Shown here: positions 17,435-25,497 of the stretch, piece by piece
Layout: each line of letters starts with the position of its first letter
How positions within the stretch are numbered: the first letter of the stretch is position 1
Assembly (NCBI RefSeq): GCF_018070575.1
Contig: NZ_JAGPXN010000022.1
Location: 49,225-113,224 of the forward strand
DNA from: Micromonospora sp. C31
GTDB taxonomy: Bacteria; Actinomycetota; Actinomycetes; Mycobacteriales; Micromonosporaceae
Direction: 5' to 3'
Length of the DNA: 64,000 nucleotides
Made by a program: the position numbers and the translations under genes
The notes under the pieces: generated by a model
Databases searched by the model: none
What the model saw: the letters and a program-made list of their open reading frames with translations, nothing else
What the model was told of the DNA's origin: nothing

Positions 17435-18360
17435 CCGCGCTGCTGGACGTCGGGTGCCGCGTCCCCGACCTGGCCGTGGACGTCGGCGACGTGTGTGCCG
17501 CCGTCGACGCCGACCCGCGCCTGCTGTGGACGTTCCGTCGCTTCTACGGGCTGGAATCCGTGCGCCGCGCACCCGACGAGGACCTGCGCGGCCTGATGAC
17601 CGCCGCGGTGCGCTCCCTGACCGCGCTGCGCGGCAACGAACACCGCATCCGGTACGTCGTACTGGCGCGCACCGTCACCACCGTGACCCGCGCCGGGCAG
17701 ACCCCGCTGGAGGACGTGTGCGCCGCGCTGGGCCTGCCGAACGCGGTGGCGTTCACCCTCACCCAGCACGCCTGCGCCACCGGGCTGCTCGCCGTCGACC
17801 TCGCGGGGCAGTTGCTGGCCGGTGACGGCGACCCCGACGCCCTGGCGCTGGTGCTGACCGGGGAGAAGGTGTTCAACCCCATCCTGGAGATCATTCCGGA
17901 GAGCACGGTGATGGGGGAGTCCAGCGCCGCCTGCCTGGTGGCCCTCGGTGGGGACCGGGACCGGCTGCTCGGGTACGCCACCCGCACCCTCGGCCGCTAC
18001 GCCGAACAGTTCCCCCCGCACGCCCTGGACCCGCGCTTCCTCAAGGACCACAACGAGGTGCTCGCCGGGGTGGTCCGCGACGCGGCCCACGCCGCCGGGG
18101 TCACCGTCGACGACCTGACGCTGATCCTGCCGCACAACGTCAACCGGCTGTCCTGGTCGTGGACCTGCCGACTGCTCGGCATCCCCCTCGACCGGGTGTA
18201 CCTGGACAACGTCGCGGTCACCGGGCACTGCTTCACCGCCGACCCGTTCATCAACTACGTCCACGCCCGCGCCGCCGGCCGGCTGCGCCCCGGCGACCTG
18301 TACCTCATGGCGTCCGTCGGACTCGGCGCCACCTTCTCCGCCGCCGTCTGGCGCCACTGA
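17431..18360 (+). CDS. KAS III-like ketosynthase with altered triad
   Basis: This 309-aa thiolase-fold protein of the 3-oxoacyl-ACP synthase III family has its nucleophile in TQHACATGL (Cys115) and the first His in ILPHNVNR (His235). Where KAS III enzymes normally have Asn, the sequence reads VTGHCF, with His266. A Cys-His-His set may mean a non-decarboxylating or acyl-transfer activity instead of normal Claisen condensation. It starts at an ATG that overlaps the upstream stop (ATGA). The free ACP at 21061 is the obvious partner, with the Cys-less KS-like protein at 21324 as a possible second subunit. Confidence 0.85.
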   Translation: MTALLDVGCRVPDLAVDVGDVCAAVDADPRLLWTFRRFYGLESVRRAPDEDLRGLMTAAVRSLTALRGNEHRIRYVVLARTVTTVTRAGQTPLEDVCAALGLPNAVAFTLTQHACATGLLAVDLAGQLLAGDGDPDALALVLTGEKVFNPILEIIPESTVMGESSAACLVALGGDRDRLLGYATRTLGRYAEQFPPHALDPRFLKDHNEVLAGVVRDAAHAAGVTVDDLTLILPHNVNRLSWSWTCRLLGIPLDRVYLDNVAVTGHCFTADPFINYVHARAAGRLRPGDLYLMASVGLGATFSAAVWRH

Positions 18361-18384
18361 CCCGCACCAGAAAGGGAAAACCCG

Positions 18385-19767
18385 ATGTCACCGCCGCACC
18401 CCACGTTCCTCACCGGCGTCAAGGCCGCCTGCACCGGCGACCCCGGCACCCCGTTCGTGCTGCTCGGCAACTTCGAGGTCGAGGACGAGTGGGCCCGCGA
18501 CGAGGTGGGCCTGCCCACCGTCGGCGGCCGGGCGTCGGCCGCCATCGTCAACCGGATGGACGAGTTCACCGTCCTGCTCGCCGGGCCCGACGACCACGTG
18601 GTCCTCAAGTCCGCCCCCGACCCCGACTACCTGCACTGGCTGGCCGGCCTCGGCGTCGACCTGCCCCGCATCCTCGTCACCGACAGCCACGACCCGGCGG
18701 CCACCGTCAGCGTCGACGCGCTGCGTTCACCCCGGCTGTTGGCGGCACTGGGTGACCTGGCCGCCCGGGGGGCGTACCTGCTGCCACACGGCATGTCGAC
18801 GCTGGAGGAGCAGCTGTGCGCGCTGACCGGGCTCGCCCCGGCGCTGCCGCCGGTGCCGGTGGTCAAGGCCGTCAACAGCAAGATCTACAGCCGGCGGGTC
18901 GCCGCCGACCTGGGCCTGCCGCAGGCCACCGGCTGGGAGTGCGAGACGGTCGAGGAGTTCGCCGCCGCCGCGGCGCAGGCCGCCCGGTCCGTCGCCGCCG
19001 GCCGCCGGGTCGGCGTCAAGGACGCCTACGGGGTGTCCGGCAAGGGCATCGTCGTGGTCGACGACCCCCGCCGGCTCGACCAGCTGGTGCGGATGGTCAC
19101 CCGCCGGGCCGAGCGCACCGGCGACCCCCGCGTCGCCCTGGTCATCGAGGAGTGGGCCGACAAGGCCCTCGACCTCAACTACCACTTCACCGTCGGCCGC
19201 GACGGCGCGGTGCGCTTCGACTTCGTCAAGGAGGCGCTGACCGAGAACGGGGTGCACAAGGGACACCGAATTCCCGCCCGGATCTCCGCCGCCCACGCCG
19301 GACAGATCATGGCCGCCGCCGACCGGCTCGGCGCCCGCCTGGCCGCCGACGGCTTCCACGGCGTCGTCGGCGTCGACGCCATCACCACCACCGACGGCGG
19401 GCTGCTGCCGGTGCTGGAGATCAACGCCCGGAACAACATGTCGACGTACCAGACGACCCTCCAGGAGCGGTTCATGGGCGCCGACACGATCGCCACCGCC
19501 CGGCAGTACGACCTGACCCTGACCGGCCCCGTCCGCTTCGCCGACCTGCGCGACCAGCTCGGTGAGCTGCTGTTCGACCCCGCCCGGGGCAGCGGCCTGC
19601 TGGTGAACAACTTCGCCACCGTCAACGCCGCCGCGCCCGACACCGACGACCCCCGCCCGTACGCCGGCCGCCTCTACGGCCTGCTGATGGCCGCCTCCGA
19701 GCAGGAGCTGGCCGACCTCGACCGCGCCATCGTGGCGACCGTGAAGAAGGAGCCCGCCCATGTCTGA
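18385..19767 (+). CDS. ATP-grasp carboxylate-amine/thiol ligase
   Basis: This 460-aa protein has an N-terminal pre-ATP-grasp region and an ATP-grasp fold. The signatures are VNSKIYSRRVAADLGLP (about 163-179), GVKDAYGVSGKGIVV (lysine and glycine-rich loop), IEEWADKALDLNYHFTV, and the metal-binding VLEINARNNMSTYQ near residue 345. ATP-grasp enzymes make an acyl-phosphate and join it to an amine or thiol. Given the free ACP and decarboxylase downstream, it may load an amino acid onto the carrier or form a dipeptide. Which of these is inference. GAAAGGG precedes the ATG; the 3' end overlaps the next gene by 8 bp. Confidence 0.85.
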   Translation: MSPPHPTFLTGVKAACTGDPGTPFVLLGNFEVEDEWARDEVGLPTVGGRASAAIVNRMDEFTVLLAGPDDHVVLKSAPDPDYLHWLAGLGVDLPRILVTDSHDPAATVSVDALRSPRLLAALGDLAARGAYLLPHGMSTLEEQLCALTGLAPALPPVPVVKAVNSKIYSRRVAADLGLPQATGWECETVEEFAAAAAQAARSVAAGRRVGVKDAYGVSGKGIVVVDDPRRLDQLVRMVTRRAERTGDPRVALVIEEWADKALDLNYHFTVGRDGAVRFDFVKEALTENGVHKGHRIPARISAAHAGQIMAAADRLGARLAADGFHGVVGVDAITTTDGGLLPVLEINARNNMSTYQTTLQERFMGADTIATARQYDLTLTGPVRFADLRDQLGELLFDPARGSGLLVNNFATVNAAAPDTDDPRPYAGRLYGLLMAASEQELADLDRAIVATVKKEPAHV

Positions 19768-21028
19768 GTCGACGTCGCTCGGTGGCGTCCCCGTCACCGA
19801 ACTGGTCGAGCGCTTCGGCACCCCGCTGTACGTCTACGACGGCGCCACCGTCGCCGCGCAGTACCGGGGGCTGCGGGAGCGGCTGCACCCCGCGGTGGAG
19901 ATGTTCTACTCGCTGAAGGCCAACCCGAACATCAGCGTCTGCGCGCTGCTGCACTCCCTCGGCGCCCGCGCCGAGGTGTCCTCCCTGACCGAGCTGGTCA
20001 CCGCGCAGCGTGCCGGCGTGCCCGCCGAGGAGATCATGTTCCTCGGCCCGGGCAAGAGCCGTGACGAGATCACCGCCTGCCTCAAGGAGGAGATCACCCT
20101 CATCTGTGAGTCGTTCGGCGAGCTGGCGCTCATCGACGAGCTGGCCGAAGGGCTGGGCGCGACGGCCCGCGTGGTGCTGCGGGTCAATCCCAGCTTCGCG
20201 GTCAAGGGCGGCGGGCTGACGATGGGCGGCAAGCCCCGCCAGTTCGGCATCGACGAGACCGCCCTGCTCGACGCGCCGGACCTCGCCGCGCGGCACCGCC
20301 ACGTCCGGCTGGTCGGATTCCAGGCGTACATGGGTACCCGGTTCCTCAGCGAGGACATGGTCGCCGAGAACACCACCCGCATCCTCGACCTGGCCGAGCG
20401 GCTCGCCGCGCACCTGCGCGTACCGCTGGAGGTGGTCGACGTGGGCGGCGGCCTGGGCGTGGCGTACTTCGCCGGCGAGCGCGACCTCGACGTCGTCACG
20501 CTGGCCGACCAGCTCAACCCGGTCTTCGCCGGCTTCCACGAGCGGCACCCCGAGACGCGCCTGGTCATGGAGCTGGGGCGCTACCTCGTCGGCCACAGCG
20601 GCACGTACGCGGTGCGCGTCCGCTACGTCAAGGAGTCCATGGGCGAGCGGTTCGCCGTCGCCGACGGCGGCACCAACCACCACATGGCCGCCGTGGGCAT
20701 CGGCTCCTTCGTCAAGCGCAACTTCCCGATGCGCCTGCTGAACCGCGACAGCGCCGCCGAGCCGGTGAAGTGGAACGTCACCGGCCCGCTGTGCACCCCC
20801 AACGACACCATCGGCAAGGCCGTCGAGCTGCCGGCCGACCTGCGCCCCGGCGACGTGGTCGGGGTCGAGCGCTCCGGTGCGTACGGCCCGACGGCGTCGC
20901 CGGTGCACTTCCTCAGCCACGGCTACCCCGCCGAGGTGCTGGTGCACGACGGCGAGCCGCGGCTGATCCGCACCCGTGACGACGTCGACAGCATGCTCGC
21001 CGCGCAGATCCTGCACGACTTCCGCTGA
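19760..21028 (+). CDS. PLP-dependent amino acid decarboxylase (DapDC/Orn-DC fold III)
   Basis: This 422-aa protein belongs to the diaminopimelate/ornithine decarboxylase family. It has the PLP lysine motif FYSLKANPN (about residues 49-57), the glycine-rich phosphate loop DVGGGLGVAY, ELGRYLVG, and GPLCTPND at the dimer-interface active site. In vicenistatin-type pathways a relative (VinO) decarboxylates 3-methylaspartate on a carrier protein to 3-amino-2-methylpropionate. The same neighbours (glutamate mutase, free ACP) support that reading here, though a primary amino acid or another ACP-bound substrate is possible. Translation is coupled to the ATP-grasp gene (8-bp overlap). Confidence 0.9.
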   Translation: MSESTSLGGVPVTELVERFGTPLYVYDGATVAAQYRGLRERLHPAVEMFYSLKANPNISVCALLHSLGARAEVSSLTELVTAQRAGVPAEEIMFLGPGKSRDEITACLKEEITLICESFGELALIDELAEGLGATARVVLRVNPSFAVKGGGLTMGGKPRQFGIDETALLDAPDLAARHRHVRLVGFQAYMGTRFLSEDMVAENTTRILDLAERLAAHLRVPLEVVDVGGGLGVAYFAGERDLDVVTLADQLNPVFAGFHERHPETRLVMELGRYLVGHSGTYAVRVRYVKESMGERFAVADGGTNHHMAAVGIGSFVKRNFPMRLLNRDSAAEPVKWNVTGPLCTPNDTIGKAVELPADLRPGDVVGVERSGAYGPTASPVHFLSHGYPAEVLVHDGEPRLIRTRDDVDSMLAAQILHDFR

Positions 21029-21060
21029 CCCGCACTCCCTCTGGAAAGGCAAGGACCATC

Positions 21061-21321
21061 ATGACCACCACGCAGACCGCCGACCCGCAGGTCGTCTCCG
21101 CCATCGTCGCCGCCCTGGCGGAGGTGCTCGGGCAGGACCTGACCGACGTCACCGAGCAGACCCGGCTGTTCGACGACCTGAGCCTGGACTCCACCAGCGT
21201 GCTGGGCCTGCTGATGGCCCTCGAGGACGCGCTCGACATGCAGGTCGACCCGGAGGGCCTGGAGCAGAGCCACCTGGAGACCGTGGGGTCGTTGGCCGCC
21301 TTCATCACCGAGAGCCGCTGA
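21061..21321 (+). CDS. Free-standing acyl carrier protein (86 aa)
   Basis: This single four-helix carrier domain has its phosphopantetheine site in DDLSLDSTSVLGL (Ser about residue 44). It is preceded by GGAAAGG. Its place between the PLP decarboxylase and two ketosynthase/dehydrogenase pairs suggests that the precursor is processed while bound to this protein, as with VinL. The dedicated PPTase at 24125 could activate it. Confidence 0.93.
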   Translation: MTTTQTADPQVVSAIVAALAEVLGQDLTDVTEQTRLFDDLSLDSTSVLGLLMALEDALDMQVDPEGLEQSHLETVGSLAAFITESR

Positions 21322-21323
21322 CC

Positions 21324-22265
21324 GTGCCGGTCCTGCGGCGGCTCGAGGAGCAGTCCGGTCCGGCCGCGCCTGGTGACGCGGCCGGACCGGCCCTCGAACG
21401 CATCGTCCCGTTCACCTTCGCACCGGGCCCCGCGCCCACGCCGGACGACACGTCCGCGCTGATCAGCCACATGGAATCGCTGTACGGCCCGTTCGCCGAC
21501 CTGGACTGGCTGACCGGCGGCGCGGCGGTCAGCTACCACGACATGGTCCGCCACGTGGTCGGTGAACTCGGGGAAGCGCTGGCCGACGTCGACCTGGCCG
21601 TCACCGTCGACGCCAGCCCCGACTGCCGGCACCAGAGCTTCCCGGCCGCACTGCTGGCCGAGCTACTGCCCGGCGAACCGTTGCAGATGGGCATCTCCGA
21701 GCAGGGCGTCGCCGGCCCGTTCACCGCCCTGCGCATCGCCCACCAGCAGGTCCGCAGCGGTGCCGCCCGGCGGGCCCTCGTCCTGGTCATGGAGCAGTCG
21801 ACCCTGCCCCCCGACGACGCGGCCGTCCGCCCGACCCGCGACGTCGCGGTGGCCCTGCTGCTGGGGCCCGACGGCACCGTCGCCGTCGACCCGCCGACCA
21901 TCACCGTCACCCGGGCCGCCCCGGCCACCTGGCCGGCCGCCGAGGCCGACCTGGTGGTCGCCGGCGCCGGGCTGACCGGGACACCGTTCGGCGCGCCCGT
22001 GGTCCGGGCCCCCGGCGGGCACCCCTGCGCCGGGGTGTGGCTGGCCCTGGCCGAGGCGCTGGCCGGCGGGGCGCCTCCCGCCGGCCGGGTGCTGGTCGCC
22101 GACGCCGACCCGGTGCTGCCGTACCGGTGTGCCGTCACCCTCACCGTCCCGGCCGCCCGTCCCGAGCCGTCGGCGCGAATCCGTCGGTCGGCGCGGGCGC
22201 GCGGCCTCGACCATCCGCCGGCCGCCGAGCCGCGTTCCCGCCGCCCGAGGGAGCTCGCCCGATGA
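21324..22265 (+). CDS. KS/thiolase-like protein lacking catalytic Cys
   Basis: The predicted 313-aa protein from the GTG at 21324, 2 nt after the ACP stop, has weak similarity to the thiolase fold. The line QMGISEQGVAGPFTALRIAHQQV lies where KAS III proteins have the QHxCAG nucleophile, but the Cys is replaced. The central part (RRALVLVMEQSTLPPDD) fits the KS core. The C-terminal 35 residues are Arg/Pro-rich. It could be a catalytically silent partner of the KAS III-like enzyme at 17431, in the manner of chain-length-factor pairs. A start further upstream would overlap the ACP and is unlikely. Function is uncertain. Confidence 0.65.
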   Translation: MPVLRRLEEQSGPAAPGDAAGPALERIVPFTFAPGPAPTPDDTSALISHMESLYGPFADLDWLTGGAAVSYHDMVRHVVGELGEALADVDLAVTVDASPDCRHQSFPAALLAELLPGEPLQMGISEQGVAGPFTALRIAHQQVRSGAARRALVLVMEQSTLPPDDAAVRPTRDVAVALLLGPDGTVAVDPPTITVTRAAPATWPAAEADLVVAGAGLTGTPFGAPVVRAPGGHPCAGVWLALAEALAGGAPPAGRVLVADADPVLPYRCAVTLTVPAARPEPSARIRRSARARGLDHPPAAEPRSRRPRELAR

Positions 22266-22990
22266 CACCCACCGTCGCACCACCTGCCGCCCCGAGCGGC
22301 CCCGCACCGTCGCCCACCGGCCGGCCCGCGCCGTCGTCGCGTCCGCGAGCCGGGTCGGTCGACCCGCGTCGGCACCGCCTGGTCGCGTACACCGAGGGGC
22401 CCGCCGCGGCGCTGGCTGCCCTGCACGACGCCGTCAGCCCGGCGGTCCTGCCGGCCGGACCCGGCGGGCACACCCTGTTGCCCGCCGAGACCGACGCCGC
22501 TTGCGACCGGTACGTCGCCTGCGACGGCCCCCGGTCCCGCGCCGGCCTGCCCGAGCTGGCCCGGGTGCCGGTGGGCGACACCGACCTGGTCGCCCGGCGG
22601 CTGCCCCGCCCCGCGCCGCCGGATCCGGCCTGGAGCACCGGCGTCGCCTGGATCCGTCTCGGCCTGGCCGAGCGACTGCTCGCCGCCGCCGCCGCGCACC
22701 TGCGCGGCCGGTCGGTCGCCGGGGCACCCACCCTCAACCTGCCACTGGTGCGGGCCATGCTCGCCGACGCCGCCGCCGGTGTCGCCGAGGCCCGCGCCCT
22801 GCTCGACACCGACGACGGCGACCCTTCCGCCCTGCGCCGGGTCCACGAGGGACTCGACGAGGTCGGCCGCCGCTGCCTGCACCTGTTCGGCGCCGCCGGG
22901 TTCCTCGCCGACGGGCCCGGCAGCGAGGTACGCGCCTCGGAGCTGCTGGCCGACACCTATCCACCGCCGACCGACCTGGAGGCGCCGTGA
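22262..22990 (+). CDS. Truncated acyl-CoA-dehydrogenase-like partner protein
   Basis: The 242-aa protein has a Pro-rich N terminus. Its C-terminal helical part (WIRLGLAERLLAAAAAHLRGR, then VRAMLADAAAGVAEARALL and LFGAAGFLADGPGSEV) resembles the C-terminal four-helix domain of acyl-CoA dehydrogenases. No N-terminal or middle FAD domain is recognised. It overlaps both neighbours (ATGA at its start, GTGA at its end). Lying directly before a full-length dehydrogenase, it may form a hetero-oligomer with it. This is a family-level guess by eye. Confidence 0.6.
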   Translation: MTPTVAPPAAPSGPAPSPTGRPAPSSRPRAGSVDPRRHRLVAYTEGPAAALAALHDAVSPAVLPAGPGGHTLLPAETDAACDRYVACDGPRSRAGLPELARVPVGDTDLVARRLPRPAPPDPAWSTGVAWIRLGLAERLLAAAAAHLRGRSVAGAPTLNLPLVRAMLADAAAGVAEARALLDTDDGDPSALRRVHEGLDEVGRRCLHLFGAAGFLADGPGSEVRASELLADTYPPPTDLEAP

Positions 22991-24141
22991 CCACCGAGTT
23001 CCTCGCCGACCTGCGGGCCCTGGCCCGCGACCAGGCCACTGCCCTGCGCGCCACCGCCCTCGACCTCGACCGCGATCCGACCCTGGCCACCACCGGCCTG
23101 CACCGGGCGGTGCCCTGGCGGCAGCTCGTGGGTCTGCCCGCCGCGTACAACACCGATCCGCTACGGGTACGTGGTCGGCCCGTCCTGCTCGACACCTGCG
23201 TCGAGCAGGTCACCGTCCTGGAGGAACTGGCCCGCGCCGACGCGGGCGCGGTGCTGGCCCTGCCCGGCCCGTCGATGTCCGGCTCCGTCATCGCCGACCT
23301 CGCCGACGACGAGCAGCGCGAGCGTTACTGGAACACCGTGGCCGACGGCCCCACCTGGACCTTCTTCGGCATGACCGAACCGGCGCACGGCTCCGACCCG
23401 GGCGGCATGACCACCACCCTGCGTCCCGACGGTGACCGGCTGTTGCTCACCGGCACCAAGCGGTACGTCGGCAACGCCCCCCGGGCCCGCCTCGGCGTCG
23501 TCTTCGCCCGCCGCCACTCCGGCCCGCTCGGCGTGGTCGCGGTGCTCGTCGACACCAGCCGGCCGGGTTTCGAGGCGGTGCCGCTGCCCACCCTCGGCCT
23601 GCGCGGGCTGCAACTGAGCGAACTGCGCATGCGGGACGTGCCGATCGAGGCCGCGGACGTGCTCGGCCGCCACCGCTCGGCCACCCGGCAGGGCATGTGG
23701 GCGGCCACCCGCACCTTCCACCGCTACCGACCGGTGGTGTCCTGCCTGGCCCTCGGCGTCGCCCAGGCGGCGTACGACCTGGTGACGGCCGAACGGCGCG
23801 GGTTCCGCAGCCACGAGCGGCACCTGCTCGACGGCTGGGCACAGCGGTTGGCCGGCACCCGCGCCCTGGTGTTGGCCGCCGCCCGCAGCGCCGACCGTGA
23901 CCCGGCCGACGGCACCCTCGCCTCCGCCGCGAAGATCCGCGCCACCGGGCTCGCCGAGGAGATCACCACCACGGCCGTGCGGATGCTCGGCCCGGGCGCC
24001 CGCTGGGAGCACCCCCTGCTGGACAAGCTGGTGCGCGACGCGCGTGCCTTCGAGTTCATGGAGGGCACCGGCAACATCCAGCGCCTCACCCTGGCGCAGG
24101 GCTACCTGCAGGGACGGCTCGGCGATGCGCGCGCGGCCTGA
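22987..24141 (+). CDS. Acyl-CoA/acyl-ACP dehydrogenase (384 aa)
   Basis: The full-length flavoprotein has FFGMTEPAHGSDPGGM at the FAD/substrate loop (about residues 120-135), LTGTKRYVGNA, and the C-terminal EFMEGTGNIQRLTLAQGYLQGR region. It would introduce a C-C double bond in an acyl thioester, here most likely one bound to the ACP at 21061. The start is the GTG at 22987, overlapping the upstream stop; in-frame sequence further upstream belongs to the shadow of the previous gene. With the PLP decarboxylase it could yield an alpha,beta-unsaturated amino acyl thioester (inference). Confidence 0.88.
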   Translation: MTTEFLADLRALARDQATALRATALDLDRDPTLATTGLHRAVPWRQLVGLPAAYNTDPLRVRGRPVLLDTCVEQVTVLEELARADAGAVLALPGPSMSGSVIADLADDEQRERYWNTVADGPTWTFFGMTEPAHGSDPGGMTTTLRPDGDRLLLTGTKRYVGNAPRARLGVVFARRHSGPLGVVAVLVDTSRPGFEAVPLPTLGLRGLQLSELRMRDVPIEAADVLGRHRSATRQGMWAATRTFHRYRPVVSCLALGVAQAAYDLVTAERRGFRSHERHLLDGWAQRLAGTRALVLAAARSADRDPADGTLASAAKIRATGLAEEITTTAVRMLGPGARWEHPLLDKLVRDARAFEFMEGTGNIQRLTLAQGYLQGRLGDARAA

Positions 24142-24949
24142 CCCCACGCCGCCCGGGGCCGACATCTGGCACATCGGCCTCGACGTCGACAACGAGACCG
24201 CCGACGTGGTCGCCGCCCTGCTCGACGCGGACGAGCGGCGACGCGCCGGCGGCCTACGCGACCCGGTCGCCGCGCACCGCTTCGTCGTCGCCCACGGCGC
24301 GGCCCGCACCGTCCTGGCCCGCTACCTCGGTACCCCCGGTGAGGCGGTGCACTGGGCGCGCGGGCCGAACGGCAAGCCGTTCTTCGAGGGGGAGTGGAGC
24401 CGCTGGCAGTGGAGCCTGAGCCGGTCCGGCGGGCACGCGCTGCTCGCCGTCCGCGGAACCGGTGCGGTCGGGGTGGACCTGGAACAGGTCCGCGACGGCC
24501 CACCGGCGACGGCGCTGGCCACCCGCTTCCTGCCCGCCGAGGAGGCCGCTGCGGTGGCCCGGCACACCGCCCCGTACGCCCGCAGCGCCACCTACCATCG
24601 GCTGCTGTCGCGCAAGGAGGCCTGCGTGAAGGCGTCCGGCGGACGCTTCCTGGAGGGGCTGCGGCTGCGGGTGCTGGTGCCCGGCACAGTCGAGGGCACC
24701 GGCTTGCTCGCCGGGCAGCGCTGGCTGGTGCGGGACCTGCCCGCCCCGCCCGGCTACGTCGCCGCCCTCGCCACCACCGGGGCCCGCCTCGGCCGGCTAC
24801 GGCTGTTCGAGTGGGACTGGCCGCCCGAGCGGTGGCGCGAAGGTGCCGCCATCCTGCCCGGCCAACCGCCTGGCGGGGACCTCGCCGATGCGTACCGTTC
24901 GCGGCACGGCAGTCCGGTCCCGTCCCGCGGCCCGAGGGGGAACCGATGA
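24125..24949 (+). CDS. 4'-phosphopantetheinyl transferase (Sfp-type)
   Basis: The 274-aa protein has the Sfp-family signatures GVDLEQV (Mg-binding Asp/Glu, about residue 116) and RLLSRKEACVKASG (about 160), with an N-terminal GLRDPVAAHRFVVAHGAARTVL segment typical of the pseudo-dimer. It would transfer phosphopantetheine from CoA to the PCP and ACP domains of the locus. It overlaps the dehydrogenase 3' end by 17 bp from ATG 24125. About 30 extra C-terminal residues rich in Pro, Gly and Arg are not part of the fold. Confidence 0.93.
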   Translation: MRARPDPTPPGADIWHIGLDVDNETADVVAALLDADERRRAGGLRDPVAAHRFVVAHGAARTVLARYLGTPGEAVHWARGPNGKPFFEGEWSRWQWSLSRSGGHALLAVRGTGAVGVDLEQVRDGPPATALATRFLPAEEAAAVARHTAPYARSATYHRLLSRKEACVKASGGRFLEGLRLRVLVPGTVEGTGLLAGQRWLVRDLPAPPGYVAALATTGARLGRLRLFEWDWPPERWREGAAILPGQPPGGDLADAYRSRHGSPVPSRGPRGNR

Positions 24950-25488
24950 GCTACGCACCGCGGCCCGAAGACGGGCCGTGCCGGCCCACCGCGTCCCCCC
25001 GGACGCGGGTGCGGCCCGTCACCGACCGTCCGGTCGCCACCCGCGTGCCGGCACGCGGTGTCGCCCCGGGGCCGAGCACCGTCGGGCCGGCAGCGGTCAG
25101 CGGCCTCTGCGGCCTCTGGGATGCGGGGGGACAGGCCACCCCGGACGGCGCGGTGCGGGTGCGGTTCACCCCGTCGGAGGTGCCCGTGCTGACGAGCTGT
25201 CCCGCCGACCGGACGGCGGCCGTCCAGGTCGTCGCCCGGACTCTGGCCCGACTCGGCCGCTGTGACCTGGGCGGCACCGTCGAGGTCAGCGCCAGCGGAC
25301 CGGTGAACGCCGACGACGAGCGCGCCGCCGCCGTCCTCGCCGTGGAGTACGCGCTCCGCGGCGGCCGCGGCGCCATGCAGCTGCCCGTACCGACGCGCTG
25401 GCCCGCACCGGCCGGCTGCGGAGGCGGCTGTCCCTGCCCGACGACCATCCGACCGACCGACGCGGGACCCGGCTCCCCGAGACAGTGA
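24946..25488 (+). CDS. Unknown protein with Cys-rich C terminus (180 aa)
   Basis: I do not recognise the family. The ATG overlaps the PPTase stop (ATGA), and the frame stays open to 10 nt before the exporter gene, so it is probably translated. The first 50 residues are Pro/Arg-rich and low in structure. The middle (VRVRFTPSEVPVLTSCP to VEVSASGPVNADDERAAAVLAVEYALRGG) looks like a small alpha/beta unit. The C terminus holds a CGGGCPCP cluster that could bind metal. Confidence 0.55.
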   Translation: MSYAPRPEDGPCRPTASPRTRVRPVTDRPVATRVPARGVAPGPSTVGPAAVSGLCGLWDAGGQATPDGAVRVRFTPSEVPVLTSCPADRTAAVQVVARTLARLGRCDLGGTVEVSASGPVNADDERAAAVLAVEYALRGGRGAMQLPVPTRWPAPAGCGGGCPCPTTIRPTDAGPGSPRQ

Positions 25489-25497
25489 GGCACCCCG

